Positions 43,663-52,339 of a DNA stretch of 64,000 nucleotides are shown piece after piece. The stretch's first letter is position 1; every line of letters starts with the position of its first letter. The translations under genes and the position numbers were made by a program. The notes below the pieces were generated by a model. That model was not told the origin of the DNA. It made no database searches and saw nothing but the letters and a program-made list of their open reading frames with translations. The DNA comes from an uncultured Prevotellaceae bacterium. Lineage in GTDB: Bacteria > Bacteroidota > Bacteroidia > Bacteroidales > Bacteroidaceae. The stretch spans positions 1-64,000 of the forward strand of contig CACXYH010000001.1 in the NCBI GenBank assembly GCA_902771785.1, in the 5' to 3' direction.

Positions 43663-45294
43663 ATGAAGAAATCTCTGCTAACGATGGCCGCTCTGCTGGC
43701 CACAACGCTCGGCAGCTACGCCCAGCCGACGGCGACAACGCCTGCCGCAAAGGACATGATAGAGAACCCCATGCTCTGGGCCGACGTGCCCGACCCGGAC
43801 GTCATCCGCGTGGGCGACACATTCTATCTGGTATCCACCACCATGCACCTCATGCCCGGTGCTCCCGTCATGAAGTCGAAAGACCTGAAGAACTGGGAAA
43901 CCGTGGGCTACATCTTCGACCGGCTGACCGACTCGCCTAAGTACGACCTGCTGGAGGGCACCGTCTACGGACGCGGTCAATGGGCCACCTCGCTCAAGTA
44001 TCACGACGGACGCTTCTACGCCCTGCTCGCTCCCAACGAGCAGGGCGCCATGGGCGACACCTATATCTTCACCGCGCCGAAGGCCGAAGGACCGTGGACC
44101 GTCCACTCGCGGCTGCGCCACTTCCACGACGCCACCCTCTTCTTCGACGACGACGGCACGCCCTACGTATTCTTCGGAACAGGCGAGATGTGCCAGCTGA
44201 CGCGCGACCTGAAGGGCGTCGTCGAGGGGAGCCACCGCCACTACTTCCAACGGGAGGCCGACGAGCGCGGACTGCTCGAAGGTACTCGCGTGATCAAGCA
44301 CAACGGAACTTACTACGCTCTGCTTATCAGCCACGTCTACGCCCCTGGCCGTCATCGCCGCGAGGTGTGCTACCGCACCCGCGACCTCAACGCCAAGTGG
44401 GAGAAGAACGTCATCCTTGAAAGCGACTTCGGCGGTTTCTCCTATCTGGCACAGGGTACCATCGTCGACACCGAGGAAGGCGACTGGTATGGCATCATGT
44501 TCCAGGACCGTGGCGGCGTGGGCCGCGTGCTGACGCTGTCGCCCGTTCGCTGGATTGACGGCTGGCCACAGCTGGGCGACGAGCAGGGCAAGGTGCCCGC
44601 ACAGATGCGTCCCTACAAGAGCGGACAGCCCACGACAGCCATCGTGAAGAGCGACGACTTCTCGGGCGAGAAGCTCGACCTGTGCTGGCAATGGAACCAT
44701 AACCCCGTCAATCAGGCATGGAGCCTCGCTGAGCGTCAGGGCTACCTGCGGCTGAAGACCAACCGCGTGGTGCCTAACCTCTACCTGGCACCCAACACGC
44801 TGACACAGCGCATGGAAGGTCCCACATGTAGTGCCGTCGTCTGCATCGACTACTCACACATGAAGGACGGCGACTGCGCTGGCTTCGCGGCCTTCAACGG
44901 TGACTCGGGCGTGCTCACCCTGAAGAAGAAGGGAAAGGCAACGTACCTCGAGATGAGCGAACAGAAGGTCAGCCTCACCGACCGTGAGAAGGCTGTCACG
45001 AACGTCGACGAGAAGATGGTGGAGGGCATTGCCCTGACCAAGCTCAATCCCAAGGGCAAGCAGGTGTGGCTGCGCATCGACGGTGACTTCCGGCCTGGCC
45101 ATCACGACGTTGCCAACTTCTACTATAGCCTCGACGGCGAGAACTTCCAGCCTATTGGTACAAAGGGCTATCGCATGCAGTTCGACTACCGTCGTCTGTT
45201 CATGGGCACGAAGTTTGCCATCTTCAGCTACGCCACGAAGAAAGCAGGCGGCTACATCGACGTCGACTCGTTCGACTACAAGCGTGGAGAATAA
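43663..45294 (+). CDS. GH43 family beta-xylosidase/arabinofuranosidase (GH43_12-like) with C-terminal sandwich
   Basis: 543-aa secreted enzyme. The signal peptide ends LGSYAQ. The GH43 propeller (about 35-330) opens NPMLWADVPDPDVIRVGDTFYLVSTT, with the base Asp in PDPDV, FHDATLFFDDDG for the second Asp and the acid Glu in LLEGTRVIKHNGTYY. The C-terminal 190 residues form the beta-sandwich usual for this subgroup (WQWNHNPVNQAWSLAERQGYLRL, then FYYSLDGENFQPIG). Last gene of the operon starting at 39130, 4 bases after the esterase. Acts on xylo- or arabinoxylo-oligosaccharides. Confidence 0.9.
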   Translation: MKKSLLTMAALLATTLGSYAQPTATTPAAKDMIENPMLWADVPDPDVIRVGDTFYLVSTTMHLMPGAPVMKSKDLKNWETVGYIFDRLTDSPKYDLLEGTVYGRGQWATSLKYHDGRFYALLAPNEQGAMGDTYIFTAPKAEGPWTVHSRLRHFHDATLFFDDDGTPYVFFGTGEMCQLTRDLKGVVEGSHRHYFQREADERGLLEGTRVIKHNGTYYALLISHVYAPGRHRREVCYRTRDLNAKWEKNVILESDFGGFSYLAQGTIVDTEEGDWYGIMFQDRGGVGRVLTLSPVRWIDGWPQLGDEQGKVPAQMRPYKSGQPTTAIVKSDDFSGEKLDLCWQWNHNPVNQAWSLAERQGYLRLKTNRVVPNLYLAPNTLTQRMEGPTCSAVVCIDYSHMKDGDCAGFAAFNGDSGVLTLKKKGKATYLEMSEQKVSLTDREKAVTNVDEKMVEGIALTKLNPKGKQVWLRIDGDFRPGHHDVANFYYSLDGENFQPIGTKGYRMQFDYRRLFMGTKFAIFSYATKKAGGYIDVDSFDYKRGE

Positions 45295-45347
45295 GCCATC
45301 GAAGAAAATCGTAATTTTTAGGTATTGCAGCATTGCTGTTTTTGCCG

Positions 45348-45355
45348 TACCTTTG
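45348..45355 (+). promoter_or_regulatory. -7 box TACCTTTG at left end of element
   Basis: Perfect TAnnTTTG followed by CA, outside attL, reading toward the element. It would drive the short RNA-like unit ending at 45456. Confidence 0.6.
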
Positions 45356-45407
45356 CACCAGCAAACGCAAGACAACGGGACGTTGCAATACACAGAAAAT
45401 TCGTAAA

Positions 45408-45423
45408 GTATTTGTTTAGTTTA
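45408..45423. other. attL core GTATTTGTTTAGTTTA
   Basis: 16-bp direct repeat identical to 54898-54913. Each copy is followed by a related terminator-like hairpin. Confidence 0.8.
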
Positions 45424-45430
45424 GTAATGA

Positions 45431-45456
45431 GGGCTTGCCGAGAGGCAGGCCCTTTA
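45431..45456 (+). terminator. Hairpin after attL
   Basis: GGGCTTGCC / GGCAGGCCC with loop GAGA, then TTTATTTA. It is a near copy of the hairpin right of attR. Confidence 0.82.
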
Positions 45457-45566
45457 TTTATAGGCATTCCCAAGGATTTTGAATTTTTCTGTATTCTGTC
45501 GTATCGGAGAAAAAAGAACCAGAAAAAAGAACCGATTTTAGTTAAATCATTTAAGAATTGAACGGT

Positions 45567-47300
45567 ATGGCAGAGTTAAATTATCTAAAGGAACTGACGT
45601 TGAATTTTAATCTTAGAAAGCCTACTTCTAAGAGACCTACCAACGTCTATGCAGTAGTGAAAGCATGTGGTAAACAAATAAAGATTCCGACTACGGCTAA
45701 AATCAATGCCTATCTGTGGGATAGTAAGAAACAAGTACCAATGCTATTAGATAGTATGTCAGAAGTTGAACGTGATAATGCAAAACATGTTTTGAGCATT
45801 ATTTTTTCATTCCAGAGTGCTTTTTCGGAATATTATTGCTATATTTGCCAAAATTTTCAGATAATCTCACAAAAAGATGTAAGAGACTATTTCGAGAAGA
45901 CTGTATTGTCAGAACTAAAAGTAAAGAAGATGGCTAAGAACGGTGTACCAAATGTTAAGAGAGAACGTAAGGCTACTAAAGCATTGCTGAAAGCACTCGA
46001 ATTGTATCAAAGTGTAGGTAACAAGCCTGTTACAGACAGCACTATCCAAACATATAGATTCAATTTGCAAAACTTCATAGATTACTGTGCTGATATTAAA
46101 AGAGATTCAGTTCTGATGCTTACTGATAAGGGGATAAATGATTTTGAAATCTACTTACGTGGTAAAGGTAAGTCAGCAAGTAATATCAGGAACTGCCTTA
46201 GAATTGTTAGAATATTGATAAATGAGGTTATGTCAAAGCATCCAGACTTCAAATCGTATGGAGTAAAAAAAGTTGATATAAAACTACCAAAGAATGTTAG
46301 GACAGAAGGGAAAAAAGTAGAACTTACAGAAGATGAAATTAAAGCAATAGAAACTTGTAAGGGTTTAACACCTCCACAAATGGAATATAGAGACCTGTTT
46401 GTATTAGAATGTCTAACAGGGCAAAGGGCAAGCGATATTCCTATATTGTTTAATCCTACTCGTTACACCATTAACAAGAACTATTTTTCATTTGTAACAA
46501 AGAAAGAGGGTGTTCCTGCATTAGTTGAAAGAACACCAGATGTTCTTGCGATTATTGAACGCTATAAAGATGGCTTTAAGCATATTGACGTGGAATCTGA
46601 AATATTAGCAAAAAATGAAACAATTGCACTTAAAGAGATTGCTAAGAAAGCTAATCTAAATCGTATGATTACTTATTCCGATAGCAAGGGAAAAATCCAG
46701 AGCAAACCACTTTCTGAGATTTTGAGTAGTCATTTTGGCCGGCACACTTTCGTAACTCGTATGGCACGTAGAGTGCCATTAGAAACCCTTAAATTCCTCA
46801 CAGGTCATAAAGACACCCAAGCCTTGCAGAAGTATTATCTGCATCAAACGGAAGATGACAGGGTAAACTTAGTTACTAAAGCTTTAAAAGGAAATAAAGG
46901 TAACGACGTTGTCAAACAGGATAGCAACAACATTCTCAATGTTCTTTTCGCCTACGACATGCTTCTGAGTATTGAACACGCTATGAAGAATGATATTAAC
47001 TTCAACACCAATAACACCAGACAAGCGGTAGAAACCATTAAGAATGTAGTAGGATTAAGCAGTTATCCAAAGAATATTGACAAGGAGAAAGTTGAGGCTT
47101 TAGACAAAGTGGTTTTTGAACTTAGTTATTATTATCGTGACGCTCAACTATATTCCGCTTACCAATATAAAGAGCATTACTTCGGCATTATTGATAAGGT
47201 AGCAAGTTATGATGAAATCAACTTAATGTTTGCTAATGAAGATATAGAACGACCTAAACAAGTGATAGATGCTCTAATTGATGAATATGAGAATAAGTAA
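45567..47300 (+). CDS. Tyrosine-type site-specific integrase
   Basis: 577-aa recombinase that would integrate and excise the element. The arm-binding and SAM-like core-binding region (NKPVTDSTIQTYRFNLQNFIDYC) is followed by the catalytic domain: Arg in LTGQRASDIPI, HFGRHTFVTRMARR, His in LTGHKDTQALQKYY, with the nucleophile Tyr in QKYYLH. About 150 residues after the catalytic core are unusual and helical. A TTG three codons upstream exists, but the ATG at 45567 is preferred. Codon usage is AT-rich unlike its neighbour at 43663. The gene lies about 140 bases from attL, the usual place for an integrase. Confidence 0.93.
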   Translation: MAELNYLKELTLNFNLRKPTSKRPTNVYAVVKACGKQIKIPTTAKINAYLWDSKKQVPMLLDSMSEVERDNAKHVLSIIFSFQSAFSEYYCYICQNFQIISQKDVRDYFEKTVLSELKVKKMAKNGVPNVKRERKATKALLKALELYQSVGNKPVTDSTIQTYRFNLQNFIDYCADIKRDSVLMLTDKGINDFEIYLRGKGKSASNIRNCLRIVRILINEVMSKHPDFKSYGVKKVDIKLPKNVRTEGKKVELTEDEIKAIETCKGLTPPQMEYRDLFVLECLTGQRASDIPILFNPTRYTINKNYFSFVTKKEGVPALVERTPDVLAIIERYKDGFKHIDVESEILAKNETIALKEIAKKANLNRMITYSDSKGKIQSKPLSEILSSHFGRHTFVTRMARRVPLETLKFLTGHKDTQALQKYYLHQTEDDRVNLVTKALKGNKGNDVVKQDSNNILNVLFAYDMLLSIEHAMKNDINFNTNNTRQAVETIKNVVGLSSYPKNIDKEKVEALDKVVFELSYYYRDAQLYSAYQYKEHYFGIIDKVASYDEINLMFANEDIERPKQVIDALIDEYENK

Positions 47301-47308
47301 AAAATAAA

Positions 47309-47352
47309 AACGCAACCATCACACATATTAGCGTGGTGGCTGCGTTACTTTT
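47309..47352 (+). terminator. Terminator after integrase
   Basis: Imperfect 14-bp stem AACGCAACCATCAC / GTGGTGGCTGCGTT (47309-47346) followed by ACTTTTCC. Confidence 0.7.
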
Positions 47353-47456
47353 CCGTTTGAAAATCTTAGGTTGGCATAGCCTTTAGAATTTTCGTTTTTA
47401 AAACCGATTAGAGGGCTTAGGTAGGGTGCTTTACCCTTGATAGTAATGTTGGTCAT
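47328..47456 (-). CDS. Doubtful 42-aa reading frame
   Basis: A minus-strand frame that can start at 47456 (or at 47543 for 71 aa) reads MTNITIKGKAPYLSPLIGF and ends within the integrase terminator stem. No domain, no promoter box, and its 3' end overlaps a hairpin. The rest of 47301-47695 holds only hairpins and short dyads. It may be a small element protein or chance. Confidence 0.2.
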   Translation of the reverse strand: MTNITIKGKAPYLSPLIGFKNENSKGYANLRFSNGKVTQPPR

Positions 47457-47648
47457 AATTTCATTTTTAATTGATTCAACGTAACTTATCTGGAAATGGA
47501 CTGATTCAGAGTAAAATTGAGGTGCGCACCTCCATGAAGCCACTTTGAATCAATCTTTTACAAACATATTTAAATTATTACCACAAACCAAATTATATAA
47601 TATTATGTTACCAGATTTATAATTGGAATAGAATTTTTGTAAAAATAA

Positions 47649-47672
47649 AAGGTAGCAAAAAAATGCTACCTT
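47649..47672 (-). terminator. Terminator of the lipoprotein gene
   Basis: AAGGTAGCA / TGCTACCTT with a 6-base loop. On the minus strand it runs into TTATTTTT, 24 bases after the lipoprotein stop. Confidence 0.82.
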
Positions 47673-47695
47673 AAACTATTCACGAAGTCTATAAA

Positions 47696-48166
47696 CTATT
47701 TCATAAAAGTTAGAATAGCATACTGTTTAACAGAAGTTTTATAGTAATTTCGATAACGATCTACAACCATTTTATTTGCAGTTACAGACTTAATCACTAT
47801 GCGGTCTTTTGCTGAACCTGATTCATAAAGTGCGTATTCGTTATCTACAGTCTTAATAAGTGAGTACGTTTTTACATAATCTCCTTCCTTCTTTGTCATA
47901 TCATAATTGTCGCCATTTCTTTTTAAAGTCCAGATTTCAATATCACTATAATCGTCATAACTTCCCTGGTCGTCTATTTTTGTCATGTCAGGTTGGTCGC
48001 CTTTCCATCCGTACCATATCTCTGATTTCAAGTACCAAGTTCCTTCAATAGTCGTTGTAGAACTTCCTCCCCCGTTGTCATCATCATCACTACCTCCACA
48101 AGCGGAGAAACCAACACTCATAAGCACTGTAAGAAGTGCAACTCCAATAAATCTTAATGTTTTCAT
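47696..48166 (-). CDS. Lipoprotein, lipocalin-like, unknown function
   Basis: 156-aa lipoprotein. The signal peptide ends in the lipobox GFSAC, and the next residues GGSDDDDNGGGSS form a flexible acidic tether common in Bacteroidota surface lipoproteins. The rest (IEGTWYLKSEIW ... YDMTKKEGDYVKTYSLIKTVDNEYALYES ... AILTFMK) has the strand pattern of small lipocalin-like domains. No partner gene is obvious; it is cargo of the integrated element with its own terminator. Surface or ligand-binding roles are only guesses. Confidence 0.72.
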   Translation of the reverse strand: MKTLRFIGVALLTVLMSVGFSACGGSDDDDNGGGSSTTTIEGTWYLKSEIWYGWKGDQPDMTKIDDQGSYDDYSDIEIWTLKRNGDNYDMTKKEGDYVKTYSLIKTVDNEYALYESGSAKDRIVIKSVTANKMVVDRYRNYYKTSVKQYAILTFMK

Positions 48167-48626
48167 AAATCTTTAATAATTAATTGATAAGAATTTCTAA
48201 CAATGCCAACCAGTCCCAAGAAATCAGCGGATAAATTTTTAAGAGTTGTGGAACTATTGCCCACTATTCTGTTGAGGTTTGGACTACCCACTAATGTCTA
48301 ATGAAACAATAGTCCACAACCTTAGAATATATTATGCCCTAAAATAGGGTACAATAATCCTAATGAAGTGAGCCATTGCCTTTCATCCACATTAGTTTGA
48401 AGTGTCCAATTTCAACAGAGGATAACGAGCCAATCAACTCTTTTCTACTAAGTTTGAGCCATTAAAACGCACTCCAACTCTACGGAGCACTTGAAACTCG
48501 CTACAAAATTAATAAAAGCAATTCACATTTAGCATAAATCCTACAAATTATTAGGATTTTTTGGATATTCCCATTCATAACAATTAAGAAGGTAGAGCAC
48601 CTTTTTTAATGCCCTACCCCTTACGA
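48167..48626. other. 460-bp non-coding stretch with inverted repeats
   Basis: No convincing gene. GTTGTGGAACTATTG (48245-48259) is the inverse of CAATAGTCCACAAC (48307-48320) with one extra base. A hairpin AAATCCTA/TAGGATTT lies at 48536-48559, and GGTAGAGCA/TGCCCTACC at 48591-48618 could end the recombinase transcript. The first dyad could be a recombinase site. Confidence 0.55.
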
Positions 48627-49262
48627 TTAGAGATTGAAGTCCGCTTTTATTCGTTGTACGGTGCTTATTCCCTTATTGGTTAGTTTAGCCACGTTACGGA
48701 TAGAATAGCCACGTTTAAGATAGCTGATAATGTCTTTGTACTGTTCTTTCTTTTGCTCAATGGTCTTTACACTTCCAACCTTACGACCAAGTTTCCCACC
48801 ACGTTCAATGTATAGCCTTCGGCCACTGTTTAAGCGGAACTTTATATTTTCACGCTCTAATTGGGCACACGTTGAAAGTGTTGCTATCATAATGGGTGCA
48901 AACATTGTGGGCTTTCCCTCAGAATCAAGTAGCGTTAATTGTTCTTTCTGCATATAGAGGTTAATGCCATTATCTATGAGGTCTTTAACTGTAGCCAGAA
49001 CTTCAAAGGCATTTCTTCCAAGTCTGGATAGTTCACTAACCAAGAGGATAGAAACATCATTCTGCTTGCAGTAGTCAATAGCCTGTAATAATATTGGCCT
49101 CTCCACATTCTTCTTTGCTCCAGAAATCTTTTCTTCAAATATCTTAGAAATCTGTAGTTTCTGGAACGCTGCATATTCCGATAAATCAGAAATCTGCCTG
49201 TCTGTGTTCTGCCTGTCACCAACAGACGAAACACGGGCGTAAATAACTGCTTTTGTATTCAT
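48627..49262 (-). CDS. Serine recombinase (resolvase/invertase family)
   Basis: 211-aa small serine recombinase. The catalytic Ser lies in YARVSSVGDRQNTDRQ. Further family residues are in SILLVSELSRLGRNAFEVL and the E-helix region APIMIATLSTCAQLERENIKFRLNSGRR. The C-terminal helix-turn-helix (RGYSIRNVAKLTNKGISTVQRIKADF) is Hin/resolvase-like. The frame opens nine codons upstream, but the ATG at 49262 starts the canonical MNTKAVIYARVS. Small enzymes of this type invert or resolve DNA; no paired inversion sites were confirmed, though a dyad lies at 48245-48320. Inside the integrated element. Confidence 0.92.
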   Translation of the reverse strand: MNTKAVIYARVSSVGDRQNTDRQISDLSEYAAFQKLQISKIFEEKISGAKKNVERPILLQAIDYCKQNDVSILLVSELSRLGRNAFEVLATVKDLIDNGINLYMQKEQLTLLDSEGKPTMFAPIMIATLSTCAQLERENIKFRLNSGRRLYIERGGKLGRKVGSVKTIEQKKEQYKDIISYLKRGYSIRNVAKLTNKGISTVQRIKADFNL

Positions 49263-49353
49263 TTTAATCAAAGTATTAAGTAATAACAAAAAGGTATGTT
49301 CTTATTAACCGTTTATAGATTAAAAAGAACACACCCATTATTTCAATACACTA

Positions 49354-49704
49354 TTAACGATAAACTCTATGAAGTGTAAGTTCTTCACCTGCTACGAACC
49401 AACCTTTATCTTTAAGATATAGAATTTGTTCTATTCCGTAGGGATTGGGCTTAACCTCATATTTCACAGAATTGTAAGCGTACCAAGGTTGCTTAACTGT
49501 TTCTATCAATTGTTTGTCATAATCCACTTCTTTAGCCCTTAACGTCACATATATGATTTTGAGGCCATACTGTATTTTATGAGTCTCCCAACCGCTATAA
49601 TTGGGGCTTTTATTATTAATAAGGTAGAAGTACGGATTTAAGAAAACCTCGATAGCTTCAATAAAACAACCTTTTGAACACCATTTAAAACTCATTGTTT
49701 GCAT
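49354..49704 (-). CDS. Hypothetical element protein, 116 aa
   Basis: Not recognised. The sequence is rich in aromatic and charged residues (FLNPYFYLINNKSPNYSGWETHKIQYGLKI, VKQPWYAYNSVKYEVKPNPYGIEQI) without signal peptide or membrane span, so it is probably cytosolic. It lies 57 bases downstream of the DUF3871 gene on the same strand and may share its transcript. The AT-rich codon use matches the element. Confidence 0.6.
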   Translation of the reverse strand: MQTMSFKWCSKGCFIEAIEVFLNPYFYLINNKSPNYSGWETHKIQYGLKIIYVTLRAKEVDYDKQLIETVKQPWYAYNSVKYEVKPNPYGIEQILYLKDKGWFVAGEELTLHRVYR

Positions 49705-49761
49705 AATCGTAAAAATTTAGGGGAACACTCCATTTCTGAAATGCTCCCCATGTTAATACTA

Positions 49762-50772
49762 TTATCCTATAAACCAAGAATATTTCTCGTCACCATATAA
49801 AGCGTTATTGATACCCGTTGCCACCTCTGTAGCATTAACAGCCCGTGAAATATAGCTGTCTATGTAGCTACTTTTGTTTGACTGTGTGAGTAAGTTGTGA
49901 AAATCAAACATTGATATTTGATTATCCTTTACTCCAAAGGTTTCGTTATGATAGAACTCACGGCAAACTGCATTTATCTGACTGTCAGTTATCAATAACT
50001 TAGGTATGCCACGCTGCACATTGTTTGGAAGTGCCTGATACATTCTGAAACGACCTATGACTTGTGCGAAGCGTGACTCACTTAAATAGGTATTGGATAA
50101 TGTCTGTAAAAGGTGCAAATCTCTACTAGGGATAAAAGCACTAAACAAGTCCATTGCCATTTTGTAAAGGTCTCTAAGGCTCATAACTTCAAAGGATAGC
50201 TTCACACCATTTCCCGAAAGAATTTGGTTACTGCATATTTTCATGCGCCATCCCACAAAGATTGAAAACTTCTCCGCGCCCTTTGTTTGACGATAAAGGT
50301 TTAAATCAGAATAGTTTCTGCACCCGCCAACACACAATTCAAGTTTCTGGCCGTTTAAGGTCTCAAACAAACTTGGAATTGTAAAGGCAAACGCCATACG
50401 CTGATAAAATTGGGTCTTTTCACACTCTAACAGTTCTGAGGCTCTTTTCCCAAGTGCGCTTGGTATGCGACCACGCACAATATTGGAAACGCGAAGTTCA
50501 GGTGTACCAAAACTTTCACCGTGATAGTAGTCTTTCGCTGCATCATAAACACATGACACGAAATCCTGATGAGAGATAGTTAATTCCTGATTACCCCAAG
50601 TTGGAACTACACAGGAATTAGTTAATTCTTCCATAGTGATTGCATTTGTGTTAGCATCTAAGAAACTAACATTCTGTGCAACCTTTGGAACTTCCACGAT
50701 AGGCTCGATAATCTCAGCGTCTGAGAAATCAAACCTCTTTGCCATTGTAGGCATTAAAACTAAATCGTTCAT
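49762..50772 (-). CDS. DUF3871 family protein
   Basis: 336-aa protein that I recognise as the Bacteroidota DUF3871 family, found in mobile elements and of unknown function. Segments include LTNSCVVPTWGNQELTISHQDF, the conserved TPELRVSNIVRGRIPSALGK, ELCVGGCRNYSDLNLYRQTKGAEKFSIFVGWRMKICSNQ and RFAQVIGRFRMYQALP; the layout is reminiscent of the DUF932 phage/plasmid proteins. No transport signal. It is in the leftward gene run of the element, suggesting a replication or maintenance role, which is inference. Confidence 0.82.
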   Translation of the reverse strand: MNDLVLMPTMAKRFDFSDAEIIEPIVEVPKVAQNVSFLDANTNAITMEELTNSCVVPTWGNQELTISHQDFVSCVYDAAKDYYHGESFGTPELRVSNIVRGRIPSALGKRASELLECEKTQFYQRMAFAFTIPSLFETLNGQKLELCVGGCRNYSDLNLYRQTKGAEKFSIFVGWRMKICSNQILSGNGVKLSFEVMSLRDLYKMAMDLFSAFIPSRDLHLLQTLSNTYLSESRFAQVIGRFRMYQALPNNVQRGIPKLLITDSQINAVCREFYHNETFGVKDNQISMFDFHNLLTQSNKSSYIDSYISRAVNATEVATGINNALYGDEKYSWFIG

Positions 50773-50932
50773 AATGAATTGAATTTAGAAGTTAATAAAT
50801 GAAGTGAATTAACACGAAATTTCAATTTCTTACAGAAAGAAAGCTATATTAAAAAGCATTCTTTTTTATTCAAATATGAGCGGGGGACTTTCGGGGTTGT
50901 GCACCTACAGTTAAGACACTCTCCATTTTTAG

Positions 50933-51277
50933 TTATAGGGTAATATCATAGTCCGTAGTCTCCTTGCTAATGTGTATATTCAGAATTGTAGCAATATATT
51001 CCAAACTCAATTCTTCTGGTTTCTTAATAATCTTATCCGTTAGCCAACTGCATATATCGTCACCATCTAACCTACTTGTGATGTTCATTAGCAAACTATT
51101 TCTTCTTGTGATTGTTCCATCAGCATTAGTAACGATTGTATCGTTCCTCTCTGGTGGGATGATTCCATTATCCAAACACCAATCATATATAGTGTGATAA
51201 GTTTTAGTAAATGAATCATTACTGTAGAAGTCTGGAATTATGCTCTTATTGGTAATGAGTAAGCCGTTAGGTATCAT
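50933..51277 (-). CDS. Hypothetical element protein, 114 aa
   Basis: Not recognised. A 114-aa soluble protein, MIPNGLLITNKSIIPDFYS..., with acidic and helical parts; the C-terminal LSLEYIATILNIHIS could be a short helix-turn-helix-like pair. It begins 6 bases after the stop of the 51284-51826 gene, so the two are probably translated from one mRNA. Function unknown. Confidence 0.58.
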   Translation of the reverse strand: MIPNGLLITNKSIIPDFYSNDSFTKTYHTIYDWCLDNGIIPPERNDTIVTNADGTITRRNSLLMNITSRLDGDDICSWLTDKIIKKPEELSLEYIATILNIHISKETTDYDITL

Positions 51278-51283
51278 CTTTAT

Positions 51284-51826
51284 CTATCCTGCTCTTATTG
51301 CTAATTGCAGATATTTTGTCAGTGTATCAGTATCTATTCCCAACTTTCTTGCTAATTCGGACTTGTTAAGCCCATTCTTACGAGGCTTGTCACTGATATA
51401 TTTATTCGTCTCTTTAATGCACACTGATTTAATGAGTAATAGCAAGCCCTTGACCTTGCATCTATCTACGGAATTAGCAATATTTATATCATCATTAAAA
51501 ATCGAATTGTAAACAAAGAAGAAATTTTCGTTATCCTTTACTAAATAGTATTTATTGTAAGTCTTGTAACTTCCAAACTTCTTTTCTTCATTCTGTTCAA
51601 CCTTATCAAATAGAAACGTGTGCTTACTAACTCTTGGTACGACATTTTCTATTGTATAAATGGATAAGCCTAAGTGAAAAGACATTTCTTGCTCAGTTAC
51701 ATTATCAGCAATATTCGTTTTATAGTTAACCCTTGACTTGATATAGGTATAGACTACGGTATCTATCAGTTTGTTGTTTCCTGTAATCTCATTGATTCTC
51801 CTTGTGACTGTAGTATATTGTTCCAT
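51284..51826 (-). CDS. Hypothetical protein with helix-turn-helix-like ends (possible replication or regulatory protein)
   Basis: 180-aa soluble protein. The N-terminal part (NKLIDTVVYTYIKSRVNYKTNIADNVTEQEMSFHLGLSIYTIENVVPRV) and the C-terminus (NKSELARKLGIDTDTLTKYLQLA) both resemble helix-turn-helix DNA-binding segments, as in small plasmid replication or control proteins. It could start six codons earlier (51844). It lies near the iteron-like repeats at 52048-52154, which fits a role there, but this is inference. Confidence 0.6.
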   Translation of the reverse strand: MEQYTTVTRRINEITGNNKLIDTVVYTYIKSRVNYKTNIADNVTEQEMSFHLGLSIYTIENVVPRVSKHTFLFDKVEQNEEKKFGSYKTYNKYYLVKDNENFFFVYNSIFNDDINIANSVDRCKVKGLLLLIKSVCIKETNKYISDKPRKNGLNKSELARKLGIDTDTLTKYLQLAIRAG

Positions 51827-51965
51827 TGTGTGCAATGTTAGCATTAGTAATATTGAAAATCTTTCCTTGCTTTAACGCTCTGTTGTACTTGTTTGTACCT
51901 CCTAAGTATTCTTTTGCTTCTTTTCTGGTGTTGAACACCTTACTATGTGGTATGTATATCAGCAT
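51789..51965 (-). CDS. Small 58-aa protein, possible DNA-binding
   Basis: An ATG-to-TGA frame on the minus strand whose 3' end overlaps the next gene by 38 bases. It reads MLIYIPHSKVFNTRKEAKEY, then LGGTNKYNRALKQGKIF. The helix-turn-charged pattern (TRKEAKEYLGGTNKYNRALKQG) resembles small excisionase-like or winged-helix proteins of mobile elements. No known family recognised. Likely the first gene of the leftward run; the overlap suggests coupling. Confidence 0.45.
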   Translation of the reverse strand: MLIYIPHSKVFNTRKEAKEYLGGTNKYNRALKQGKIFNITNANIAHNGTIYYSHKENQ

Positions 51966-52047
51966 CGTTAATTGATTTTATCGTTAGTGACTTCTTCATC
52001 TAAGACCGCTCTCCGACTTACGGGGCGAAGCACCGTATAGGCTATAG

Positions 52048-52154
52048 TAAGTAATGTATATTAAGTAATGTATATTAAGTAATGTATAGTCCGCCATTTT
52101 TCCCCAACAACTATCCGCCATTTTTCCCCAACAACTATCCGCCATTTTTCCCCA
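52048..52154. repeat. Iteron-like tandem repeats
   Basis: Three 14-bp units TAAGTAATGTATAT start at 52048, 52062 and 52076. They are followed by three 24-bp units starting CCGCCATTTTTCCCC at 52091, 52115 and 52139, the last one truncated. Such paired arrays are typical of replication origins or regulator-binding sites. Confidence 0.85.
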
Positions 52155-52168
52155 TTTATATGCTGCGG

Positions 52169-52339
52169 TCATAAATTCTCATTCATCTTATAATAATATG
52201 TGGTACGCTGTTTGTTCACCTGTTCCCTCTTTTTAATGAAGCCGTTCATCTAAGCCCAGAGACCAATTCTAACGTTGCTCCCTGTAATTCCATTCTTGGC
52301 TGCAATCTCTTTTACTTGTTCAAATGTATAGTGATTCAT
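52169..52339 (-). pseudogene. Small 55-codon frame interrupted by one TAG
   Basis: From ATG at 52339 the frame reads MNHYTFEQVKEIAAKNGITG then SNVRIGLWA, meets TAG at 52250-52252, then continues MNGFIKKREQVNKQRTTYYY-KMNENL to TGA. Both halves look like one helical DNA-binding-type peptide, so the stop probably broke a former gene (a single base change from AAG would restore it). No family recognised. Confidence 0.45.

Larger units (their letters stand above)
45361..45456 (+). ncRNA. Candidate small RNA spanning attL
   Basis: A promoter box (45348) and a terminator hairpin (45431-45452, GGGCTTGCC/GGCAGGCCC) bracket about 95 bases with no convincing reading frame. The 16-bp att repeat lies inside. 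The right end of the element has the same plan, so this looks like a small RNA gene used as integration site. No known RNA family was recognised. Confidence 0.4.
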
